From contig JAMYWO010000184.1 of assembly GCA_024220525.1 (NCBI GenBank), positions 56,344-66,790 of the forward strand: a stretch of DNA of 10,447 bases, written 5' to 3'. The translations under genes and the position numbers were made by a program. The first letter of the stretch is position 1. The number at the start of each line of letters is the position of its first letter. The notes under the pieces were generated by a model. That model saw only the letters and a list, made by a program, of their open reading frames with translations. It was not told where the DNA came from and did no database searches. Positions 1 to 8,800 of this stretch are shown in pieces. This DNA comes from Cochliopodium minus (Eukaryota; Discosea; Himatismenida; Cochliopodiidae).

Positions 1-119
1 TTTATTTTTTTATTATTTTAGATTTGTATTTTATTTTACATTATTTATTTTATTTTATTTTATTTTATTTTTGTATATTTTATTTATATTTTTTTTATTT
101 ATTATTTTTTAAAAAAAAG
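1..119 (+). other. 3' part of an intron of the CDK gene
   Basis: Almost pure T/A sequence ending in a poly-A stretch and AG at 118-119, immediately before in-frame CDK coding sequence ([13 protein letters not shown]). No coding segment is visible here, so the preceding exon must lie outside the window. Confidence 0.6.
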
Positions 120-1362
120 GGAAGAAGAAATTAGATTCGATATACTTGGTGTTCGACTACGTGGCAAACGATTTGGCAGAATTAAACAAAAACATTCCAA
201 ACACATTTTCAGTGAGGGAAATTAAAAACATTTTAAAACAGTTTTTTGAATCTCTGAATTATTTGCATCAAAACTGGATCATTCATCGTGATTTAAAATT
301 ATCTAATATTTTATATCATAATGGTGAAATTAAACTTTGTGATTTTGGTCTTGCTCGTTACATTGGTAATAATACATCATGTTTCCTTAATTTTTTTTTT
401 AAATAAAATATAAAAAATATCTCTTTTACATTTTTCTTTTTTTTTATCAATTTTTATTTTATTTTAACATTATCTTGATTTTTTTTATTATTAAACTTTT
501 AATGATTTAATTTCGTTTTTATTTTTCAAATATTTTTTAATTTTTTTTGAACTTCTTATTGCAATTTCATTTTTTCAATACTATTAATATTTAAATAATT
601 TTTTATTTTTTAATTTTATATTTCTAATTATTTTTTTATTTTTTTTTAAGGGAACCCATTAGTACCATTGACACCAAAAGTGGTGACAAGATATTACAGA
701 GCACCAGAGATTCTTTTAGGTTCAAAAACGTATGATATGTCCATTGACGTTTGGTCTTCTGGTTGCATCATGGCAGAACTTTTCACCAAAGAAGCCCTTT
801 TCAAATCCAAAGATGATTTAGATCAACTCGAAAAAATTTACTCTCTCTTAGGCATTAAAATATTTATTTTATTTCATATTTCTATTCATTATTTCCTTTT
901 AAATTTTATATAAATTTATTTTTATTTAAAGGAACACCCAACGAAAAGAATTGGCCAGATTTTTACAATCTTCCTTACTACCCCAAATTTTCTTTTATTC
1001 AAAAATAGTAACTTTTTTTACATTTGTTTATTTTTATTTAAATGCTTTTTTCTAGTGACTCAACTTTAAAGAAAAAATTCTCATTTTTGGAAGAGTTTCC
1101 GCATGGATTTAAACTTTTGTCTTCAATGTTGACGTATGCTCCTTCCGAGAGAATAAGTTCCAAAGAACTCGTCAATCATCCTTTCTTCACCAGTGAACCT
1201 CTTCCCAAACCCACCAGTGAAATGCCCCACTTCAAGGATTGGAAGGGAAACAATAGTATGATCACCTCCCCCAAAAGACGCAAAGGAAACAAAAGAACAG
1301 GCAATTCTGATCAAACTGGGAGTGAAAACAAAAAAATTAGATCCTCTGATGAATATTTTTAA
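120..1362 (+). CDS. cdk10: CDK10/11-like cyclin-dependent kinase, 5'-partial
   Basis: Exons 120-365, 651-851, 932-1007 and 1056-1362 join in phase (introns of 285, 80 and 48 bp). The first visible exon follows an acceptor AG at 118-119, so the Gly-rich loop and cyclin-binding helix lie upstream of the window. Seen: hinge segment YLVFDY; catalytic HRDLKLSN (HRD at 284-292); DFG at 341-349; activation segment with TPKVVT and YRAPE; the [13 protein letters not shown] helix; [11 protein letters not shown]; and a C-lobe ending in SEPLPKP. The P.TPKVVT activation segment and the PLP ending are those of CDK10, with CDK11 the nearest alternative. This family phosphorylates Ser/Thr-Pro sites in the nucleus with a cyclin partner. 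After the kinase fold a basic tail ([10 protein letters not shown]) looks like a nuclear localisation signal. Stop TAA at 1360-1362; AATAAA at 1363-1368. The second intron has a GC donor. Family assignment is firm; CDK10 versus CDK11 is an inference. Confidence 0.88.
852..931 (+). other. GC-AG intron in the CDK gene
   Basis: Upstream exon ends ...SLL plus G at 851; the next base pair is GC (GCATTA), and no GT occurs nearby before the protein homology ends. The acceptor AG is at 930-931. Splicing gives GGA (Gly) and then TPNEKNWP, exactly the CDK continuation LLGTPxExxWP. The 80-bp intron is phase 1. A GT donor with one altered base is the alternative explanation. Confidence 0.75.
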
Positions 1363-1368
1363 AATAAA
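1363..1368 (+). terminator. Candidate polyadenylation signal AATAAA of the CDK gene
   Basis: AATAAA starts directly after the TAA stop at 1360-1362. In such AT-rich DNA the hexamer is common by chance, but its position suits 3'-end formation. The convergent kinase gene stops at 1449, leaving 86 bp for both 3' ends. Confidence 0.4.
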
Positions 1369-1448
1369 AGAAATATTTAAATAAAAAAATTTTTTAATAC
1401 AAGTTTTGAAAGAAAATTTATATAATGTGTTTTTTTTTGAAAAGGAAG

Positions 1449-4032
1449 CTAATTCTCAGAAAAGTCCTCCTCATCCTCTTCCTCCTCATCGTTCTCATTG
1501 ATGGCAGACAAAGGCTGCAAAATAGATGTGTTATGGCCAGTAGTGTGTTCCTCAATATCATCTCCATCTTCCTCTTCATCGCTCTCACCCTCCTCCCCAG
1601 AAGAAGAGATGGAATGGGAAGAATACTCGTGCTCTTCAAAGTAATTGTTGAGATCACGGAGCAAACCAACACTGTTGTTCTCTTTGTTTTTGTTGATGAG
1701 GATGTCGAGATCGGAGATGAGGATCTCAGGAGTGGAGAGGGACCGGATGAGCTCCTTGCTGTTTTGCTGGGACTTCTGGATGTAGTTGAGGGTGTTACTG
1801 ATAGATAGTCGCCTCTTCTCTATACGAAGATTGACAGGATCAAGCACATCATTCTCCAAAGATTCAGCAGATACGGTCATTTCCATCAATTTGCGCCATA
1901 CAGTACGGATATCTTCTTTATTATTGTTGTAATTATAGTTGTTGGTGCTAGTGGTGTTAAAGTTAGTGTTGTAGGTGTTGTAGCTGTTTTGATTGCTGAT
2001 CTTCGCGTTGATGTTTTTGTTGTCGAAGGAGCCATAGTTGGATGGGGTGGATGGGGAATTGGGATGGGTGGGATGGGTTGGTAGGAGGATATCGATGCTG
2101 TTGGAATCCAAAGAAGAGGATTTGTTGCCAGAGATGTTGCTGAATCTTCTTCCCAAAGCGCCAAACATGAATTTTTTGTTGAACATAAGATTCTCTTTGA
2201 ATTCTTCGATACTATCGTTGTTTTTGTCCTTGTTCGATACAACCTCTCCTTCTTCGTAATTGGGGAGGATGATATCATCGTCTATACTCAAGATGGTATC
2301 GGTATTGAGGGTGTTGGGATCGGAATAATGGATGTAATTCTTATTTTCGTTGTTTTCGTTGTAATCGATTCTGGAGTTGGAGGAATTGAGGATTTGTTGG
2401 AAGTACATAGGATTGAAGAAGAGATGGGGAGTACTCAGAGATTTCCCTATCCACTTTAGCTTTCTTTCCTTATCAATCGTATGAATATTGTTATTATTGA
2501 TGTTATTACTGTTATTATCGATCTCACTGTTATAATCATTTCCAATATTGGGGCTGCTGTTGCTGAAAGTGTCGAAAAGGTTACTATCGATGTTTTTATT
2601 TGTAATATAGTTGTTATTTGTGTTGTTTTTATTTATATTTGTGTTGTTTTTGTTATCCTCTTGTTTGGGAAGCATCTTATTTGATCGAAGCAACTTTTTT
2701 TTCTTCGTCCAGGGATCCATCCAGATGTGATTGATGATCATTTCCAAGGAGGGCCTCTTCTTGGGATCGATCACTAAGATCATAGAAATCAATTTCTTCA
2801 AATTAGGAGAGAAGTGCTGTGGAAAAGTATAAATTCCTTGTTTGATGTTCAAATAGGTATCATATTCATTCCCCTCTTCAAATGGACGTTTTCCACTCAC
2901 CATTTCGAATAATATAACTCCCATAGACCCTGTTAATAGTTAAAAAAGAAAAATGATTGGATTGGTCAATAGTGTACTTATTATTATTTTTTATTTAATT
3001 TTTTTATTTTTATGAAATTTCTTACAAATATCCGATTGTGGTCCAAAGTATGGCAAATTAGAAAATACTTCTGGAGCAGAATATTGCAGTGTGCCGCAAC
3101 TGTGAACAACACCCATCATGGGGCTAAATACCACAGAAAAACCAAAATCACAGAGCAAAATTCGTTTATCTTTCGTCATAAGGATCTATTTTATTGAATT
3201 ATAAGATAGAGTGATATAATCATTAAAGAATTGAATTATAAAAGAGTATATATTTTTTTAAAAAAATAAACAATAAATATTTACATTTTCAGGCTTCAAA
3301 TCTCTATGTGTGATGAAATGTTTATGGCAGAAATCAAGAGCATCAGTGATCTGGCCAAAGAGATTGATGGCTTCTGGCTCATCTATGCGTTTCTGAGATT
3401 TCTTCTTGATAAAGGTATTTAAATCTCCACCATCTGCATATTCCATGATGAGATACAATTGATCAGAATTCTCAATAACGTTGTATAATTTGATGATATT
3501 GGGATGTTTTATCAATGTCAATATTCTTGCCTCCTTTTGCAATGTTTCTGGAAATTCTTTCATTGTCTTTTTATCTATCATCTTGATTGCAACTGATTGA
3601 CCTTTATTTTTGGCGAGATAAACTTTTCCATACTGTCCTTCTCCTATTTTCTTAGTGATTTTATAACCTGATATTTGCTTTTCTTTTCTGAAATGCTTCA
3701 ATACAACCCGATCTAATTAAGATTGAAAAATTAATCAAATTCTTTTTGAATTTAAAGATATAATTTTAAATGTAGTATGTATGAATTGGTGGATTAAATT
3801 TTGTTTTTGAATAAAATTTTTAACTCAATTCTTCTTGAGGATTTGGCACATAAGCCAGTGTATTTCTCCTTTTATTTTCCTCTGTTATCAAATGATCCCT
3901 TATCTGCAATTCGCTTTTGAAATAATTGAATTTATTGAAATTGGGAGATTTTGACATGGTTGATAATTTTATTGGTGTGAATTTTTTTTTGGATTCACTC
4001 AATATGGTCTTCTTTTTATCTCCTTCATTCAT
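1449..4032 (-). CDS. CAMK/SNF1-MARK-like Ser/Thr protein kinase with Asn-rich, acidic C-terminal tail
   Basis: Four exons on the minus strand: 4032-3825, 3712-3285, 3185-3026 and 2929-1449, giving 758 residues; introns of 112, 99 and 96 bp are GT-AG and keep phase. Domain (about residues 86-336): loop GEGQYGKV, VAIK lysine (about K113), HRDLKPEN (205-212, split from ILM by an intron), DFG (225-227), GTLQYSAPE, and SDIWSMGVILFEM, whose Trp is created by the splice. All catalytic motifs are intact, and the DFGFS plus PFEEGNEYDTYLNI style places it in the CAMK group near SNF1/MARK/Kin4. The first exon (69 residues, basic) supplies the only usable ATG. The tail (338-758) is Asn-rich, then carries RRFS and RRLS sites resembling PKA targets, twin SLSTP motifs and an acidic Glu/Asp end. 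Stop is TAG. The substrate and exact subfamily are unknown. Confidence 0.88.
1480..1600 (-). repeat. Acidic low-complexity end of the kinase
   Basis: Glu/Asp runs such as GESDEEEDGDD and NDEEEEDEEDF are encoded near the C-terminus. Such acidic tails are often flexible interaction segments; no specific function can be claimed. Confidence 0.6.
1728..1745 (-). other. 14-3-3 mode-1-like motif RSLSTP in the kinase tail
   Basis: Codes for R-S-L-S-T-P (about residues 661-666), an exact match to the known RSxSxP 14-3-3 consensus in which the second Ser is phosphorylated. A near copy, KSLSTP, lies at 2427-2444. Binding is an inference from the motif alone. Confidence 0.5.
2427..2444 (-). other. Second SLSTP motif (KSLSTP) in the kinase tail
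   Basis: Codes for K-S-L-S-T-P (about residues 428-433), following a basic stretch KERKLKWIG. It shares five of six residues with RSLSTP at 1728-1745, in a tail that is otherwise low complexity. Lys instead of Arg makes it a weaker fit to the 14-3-3 consensus. Confidence 0.45.
3713..3824 (-). other. Intron joining the kinase N-terminal exon to the kinase domain
   Basis: Donor GTTAAA at 3824 and acceptor AG at 3714-3713, 112 bp, phase 1. Without it the kinase exon has no ATG before the Gly-rich loop (a stop lies at 3719-3717), and the upstream 70-codon frame would end abruptly. With it, ...PNPQEEL continues as NRVVLKHFRKEK. Confidence 0.72.
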
Positions 4033-4313
4033 TATTTAAAGTTTCCTTCAATTTTTTTTATTATTTGATTGTTCAAAAATTTTATTTACCTCTTGGATCT
4101 ATAGAAAATTTTCATTCATATATTAATATTTAAAATTTTCAAACAAAAACATGAGGAAAATGTTTCATAGAAGATTGAAATAGATTTTAACTATTATTTT
4201 TTTTTTCAGTAAATAAAGAAAAAAATTTGATTCCACTGTCAAGTTCTTCTCAAAGTCGGATATAATAAAAGAAAATTTAATTGTTTCAAATCTTTATGAA
4301 AAAAAAAAACGAA
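4033..4313. other. Intergenic spacer upstream of the kinase gene
   Basis: This AT-rich gap of 281 bp lies between the F-box gene stop and the kinase ATG, both on the minus strand, so it should hold the F-box 3' end and the kinase promoter/leader. On the minus strand a good donor-like AAGAG|GTAAAT occurs near 4090 and an AG near 4052, so a short 5'-UTR intron is possible. No open frame continues into the kinase, because an in-frame TAA lies just before its ATG. Confidence 0.45.
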
Positions 4314-5119
4314 TCAGTGTCCCATTTCACGTAAAATATTATTAGTGATGAAATTTGCATGAGCTATAACACCAGGAACAGCATTCTCGGAAGAAAAAAC
4401 AACAATGACATATTTTTTGGTGAAGGATACAGAAACCATTTCACCAGAATCGACACTCTTTCCAAAACATGATTCATTTCTTTGGGGGATGCAGATGTAT
4501 TTTCTTCCATTCAGTGTGATACTTTGTTTTGGGTTCCAATATCTCACAATCAAACCCATGTACATTTCTTTTGAATTTCCTTTGGTTGGCTTGATGCAGG
4601 GGAAGATGTGGAGGATCTGGCTCTCCCAAATATCATCATTATTCAACAGATTGTTCCATTTTTTGCATACTTGAGAGGCTTTCCCAATTGCATTGTGATG
4701 AATCTTGGAGAAGATAAAATAGAATATCCTCTAAAAATGATAGTATAAAGAAGAAATTTGATATATCCATTATAATACCTTTGGCAAGATTGATATTGGA
4801 TCTTTTCTTTCCCCTATTATTTCACTATCTTGTATGATATCTCTATTATTTGGTTTATCGGAATGATAGACACATGCCTCATCTAATTCTTTTATTTCTG
4901 TTTGTTTGAGGTTTTTGAAAGATCCTACTTCATCTTTTATATTCAATCTCAAGTCCCCATTGTTTCTATCTTTCAAATGGAAGAATTTTAAAATTGAAAA
5001 TTGTGGAAAGGAGAATAACCATAGAGATTCAATATATGGATATTGGAATTTTTGATAAAATTAGATAATTTTTCATGAGTTTTGATCGATTCAACAGGTG
5101 ATTGAGTTTTAGTCTCCAT
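4314..5119 (-). CDS. Small F-box protein
   Basis: Three exons on the minus strand, 5119-5020, 4969-4779 and 4730-4314, give 235 residues; the two introns are 50 and 48 bp, GT-AG and in phase. The F-box spans about residues 92-135 and is built across the second junction: SILPK + RIFYFIFSKI, then NAIGKASQVCKKWNNLL and NNDDIW. This has the LP, IF, VCKxWN and terminal Trp positions of the family with normal spacing. F-box proteins bind SKP1 and recruit substrates to SCF ubiquitin ligases. The N-terminal 90 residues are polar; the C-terminal 100 (YMGLIVRYWNP, NGRKYICIP, YVIVVFSS) look like a compact beta-rich domain that I do not recognise, so the substrate is unknown. The ATG sits in an A-rich leader (AAAAATGG) with an in-frame TAA just upstream. 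Stop is TGA. Confidence 0.78.
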
Positions 5120-5160
5120 TTTTTTTTTTATTTTTTATAATATATTTGCAGAAAACCTTT
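5120..5160 (-). promoter_or_regulatory. 41-bp tandem intergenic gap / F-box leader
   Basis: Only 41 bp separate the stop of the upstream minus-strand gene from the F-box ATG. On the minus strand the sequence is A-rich with TATATTATAAAA, which resembles the TATA-plus-homopolymer leaders of AT-rich protists. No precise start site can be given. Confidence 0.35.
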
Positions 5161-5818
5161 TTAATATTCAAAAGGATTCAAGTTATAAAATACAAGCATA
5201 TTATCATTATTTTTGGAAAGTATGGTATCTTTTATTGGGATTATGGAAAAAGGCTTTGAATTAATATCGATTTTTGGGTTCATGTATAGTTTTTTCTTTG
5301 AAGTTTTGATGATATTTTGAAGAGATAGAAGATTAATTTTCTCCGTTTCTTTTGCTTCGCATCTAATCTTTGCTCTTGGGTCATTAAATTTCTTTTTCTG
5401 GAAATTTGCGGAGTCTTTTATCGATTGTTTATTGTAAGTTATTTTGTTCCTTATTGGCCTAGTATTCTTGACCTTCATTGGATCAAGATAAACATTTTTT
5501 TTCTTTTGTTTGGGCTCTTTCACTTCTTTAATCTCTTCTTCTTTATCAAAATTTTCTTCAACAAAGAAATCATCATCCACATAATCTTCATAATTTACAT
5601 CTTTATCTGCTTTCTCTTCAAAATCATCTTCAATCCAATGCCCAAAAAAAATCTTGCAATTTTTCCAAATTTTGATAATTTTGTATCAATTTGGACATGT
5701 CCACTTCTTTATTAATCTTTATTCTATTTTTTTTCATATAATTATATATCAAAGCAAAATTTTGTCTTCGAATAGATAAAAGAGAGCCGGTAAAATAATC
5801 ATAATGTAAGAAAAGCAT
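5161..5818 (-). CDS. Unrecognised protein; reading frame broken at a homopolymer
   Basis: The minus strand has an open frame from ATG 5818 (in-frame TAA upstream) to a stop near 5630, and a second frame, open through 5640 and ending in TAA at 5163-5161. The two overlap around an A8 run at 5644-5651. The upstream part reads MLFLHYDYFTGSLLSIRR... to KLQDFF; the downstream part reads HWIEDDFEEKADKD, then an acidic stretch, a basic stretch (PKQKKKNVYLDP) and a tail ending NLNPFEY. One base fewer in the run would make a single product of about 219 residues. A 52-bp intron, 5704-5653 with donor GTGGAC, would also restore phase, but that donor is unlike the others here. I recognise no domain; the charge pattern suggests a nuclear or scaffold protein, but this is only a guess. 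Confidence 0.5.
5644..5651. repeat. A8 homopolymer at the frame break of the unknown gene
   Basis: Eight A on the plus strand (T8 in the gene). Frame continuity is lost exactly here, the expected place for either a sequencing slip or a real indel. Confidence 0.6.
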
Positions 5819-5867
5819 AAATTAAATTCCAACCAATAATTTAGAAATATTCAATTAAAATAAAAAA
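5819..5867. promoter_or_regulatory. 49-bp divergent promoter region
   Basis: Lies between the ATG of the minus-strand unknown gene (5818) and the ATG of the plus-strand Rho GEF (5868). Both frames have an in-frame TAA just upstream, so both ATGs are supported as starts. A CCAAT pentamer is at 5833-5837; the rest is A/T-rich. Transcription start sites of the two genes must be very close or overlapping. Confidence 0.5.
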
Positions 5868-8800
5868 ATGGAGAATTCACCAAATAAAAACAATCAATTG
5901 CCTCCTCCACTCCCTAAAAAACCATTGATCATTAAATCTCCACCAAAATTATCCCAAAAAAATTCCAATCTTTCCACAGAGGAACTAAAAAAGAGACAAA
6001 TCTTATCGAAAAAGCATGAATCCAGCAAAGTATTGTATAATCACATCTCTCATGCAATAGAAAAAGTGATAAAGTCTATCAATAGTAAGTTTTCTTTTAT
6101 CAATAATTATTTTGGAGGAATATATAATTCCTTATTTTTTCTATTCTAGAATATTCATCTGAATCATCCAAAATTTCAAGGATCATCACATTATCAAAGA
6201 ATATGTTTGAAAATCCAGCACTCAGTAAAAAATTTTATTTAATAAAGAATAAACTTTAATCGAATATACTATCATTATTGCTTTATTTGAATCAATATTA
6301 GAATGAAATTTCTTATTATGCATAAAATTTGAACGTTCAATTTTTTATTAGTCGATAGCATTTTCAATTTTGAAAAGAATTTAAAAGAAGTTGGCAGAAT
6401 AATGGAAACATCTATGGTAAAAAGAATGTAAAATTAGGAATTGTTGATTGAATAATAATATTTTAATCAACAGAATAGTCTCAGTGAAAACATATTGAAA
6501 CCAATATCAAAACTAGTTATAGGATACAATGATGATTTCACAGATCAAAACGAAGAGTACTTCAAGAAGCACGCACAAACAAACGAAATAAAATTCAAAG
6601 AGATGCTAGACAACCATTGCAACTCCATATCTAACCTCAACATCTATTTCGAAGCCTCAAAAACAGATCAAATCTCCTCTCCCAAATCTTCTCCTCCCAG
6701 CCAAAAAAAAAAGTTTTCTCTTTCTCGCAGTTCCCTCATGGGCGAAGAAGAATCCGTAAATTTTTTTTGATTAAATTTTTTTACATTTTTAATATTGATA
6801 TCAATTTTTATCTGCTAAGAAAATAATCTTAATATTAAATTAACGTTCTCTTTATTATTTCTTTTAAATTGAGAGCCATAAAAAGAAAAACAAGCCAAAA
6901 ATGGAAAACAAAGGATCGACATTCAGGCTTTTCAAAACGAAAGAAAACGTAGCACTCGATTCTGACACTTACAAAAAGCCCTCCTCTGAACACCCAGAAA
7001 GTTCTCCACTTCACAAAGATGATGACAAATCCAACAAAACTGTAAGGTCTCCCAGATCTTCTCAACGAAAAGACAAAGATGGCAATAAAAACAAAAAAAT
7101 TTTCATTTCTTTTTCGATTTTTTAAACTTTTTTTTTTATTTTTTTATCATTTTTTTTTGGATTATCTTTTTTAGTAAAATCGGATAACATATTATATATT
7201 TTAAGATAATTTGGATCTCATTGATCAATTATATTTGTACCTTCTGTTGAGATCAAAAATTGATCCAAATTAAATAGCGCAGATTAAATTCAAAAATTTT
7301 CATAATAATTTTAGAATTTTTTTCAAAAGATTTTAGGATTATAATTAATTTTTTAATTTAGTAATGAGCAAAGAAAACATGAAAAATAACGAGATGACAA
7401 TGTTCAATAACAGTAATCACAACTTGGGAGGATCAAACAATAACAATCTCTTACTTCACAGTTTGGTTGTTCCCTTCTACCTCTCTTCCCTCGAACGTGA
7501 AAAGTATCTCACCCTCTCCAATTCCATCAAAAATGTTTTGTCTGAAGAACGCTACACAAGAAAGTCTGATTTCGTAAACTTTTTTTTTTTTGTGATTTTA
7601 ATTAATAATTTTTTAAAAAATTTTATTATAATTTTTATCAATTTATTTTATTAATTTTTTTTTTCTTTTATTGTTTTTTTTTTTATTTAAATTTGGATTT
7701 ATTTTTTTGTTAAAAATTGAACAATTTTGATTCTTTTTTAATTTTTTATTTAAAAGCCTGTTAATTTTTATTTTATTTTTATTTTTATTTTTATTTTTAT
7801 TATTATTATTATTTTTATTTTTATTTTTATTAGTTTTATTTTATTAATTTTTTTACATTTTTTTTTTGCCTTTTTAAAAAGGTGGTGATAGAAGTGCCAA
7901 TAAATGATCTAAACCCAGAAACGACAGAAGAGTACAGATACCTGATAAAATTTCACAACCTCATCGAACAAGAGAAGAGGTACGTGGAGGGTCTCTCTGT
8001 GGTGGTTGACCAAATTATCGCTCCTGCCAAGAAGAAAATGGGGGAGAAGGAGTACTTTGTTTTCGAAACCATCTTTCTTAACTTTGAAGAAATTTCCAAT
8101 TTGCACAACGAATTGTTGCTTGGTTTGATTGGTGACATTCACTTTTTTATAAATTTTTTTTTTCATCTTTTATTTTTTATTTTGTTATTTTCATTATTTT
8201 TTATTTTGTTATTTTCATTATTTTTATTTTATTATTTTATTTTTTGTTTTATTTTTTATTTTAGTTATTTTTTTTTTCATCATTTTTATTTTTTATTATT
8301 TATTTTTATTTTGTTATTTTTGTTTTACTTTTATTATTTTTTATTTTTGTATTTATTATTTATTGTTTTGTTTTGTTTTATTTCAAAATATTTTTGATTT
8401 TTTATATTTTTTTATTTTTTATTTTATATTGTTTTATTTATTCAATTTCATTTGATAAATTTGATTAATTCATTTTCATTTTTATTTTTTTGTTTATTTT
8501 GTTTATTATCTAAAAATTTATAATATTAAATATTAAATGTTAATTCATATTTTTTTTTTAATCTTTTTTTTTTTTATAATCAATTTTAGCTGTGTGGGAA
8601 AACTGGCCAGAGATAGAAGTAAGGGAGGCATTTGAAATAATAATAAATGATTTACACTCTGTATATTTGCCTTTCATTAACAATTTTCATTGTGCGCTAA
8701 ACACTCTTAATGATCTCATTTCTCCTTTTCATTCTCCTTTCTCCACCTCCCTTCCCAATGTCAACAAAAACAACAATTCCAACCAAAATTCTTCTCAGAA

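Noticed and set aside
1425-2259. Plus-strand frames across the kinase tail
   Set aside because: They are antisense to a continuous coding exon linked to the kinase domain and show no domain of their own.
7042-7047. GTAAGG as a splice donor
   Set aside because: Good consensus, but its phase does not match the next exon and it would drop the coding-like RSPRSSQRKDKDG stretch.
8101-8397. Reading through the donor at 8132 as LGLIGDIHFF
   Set aside because: IGDI looks like a DH motif, but what follows is pure Phe/Leu/Ile from T-rich DNA, and splicing to 8590 gives a sensible continuation.
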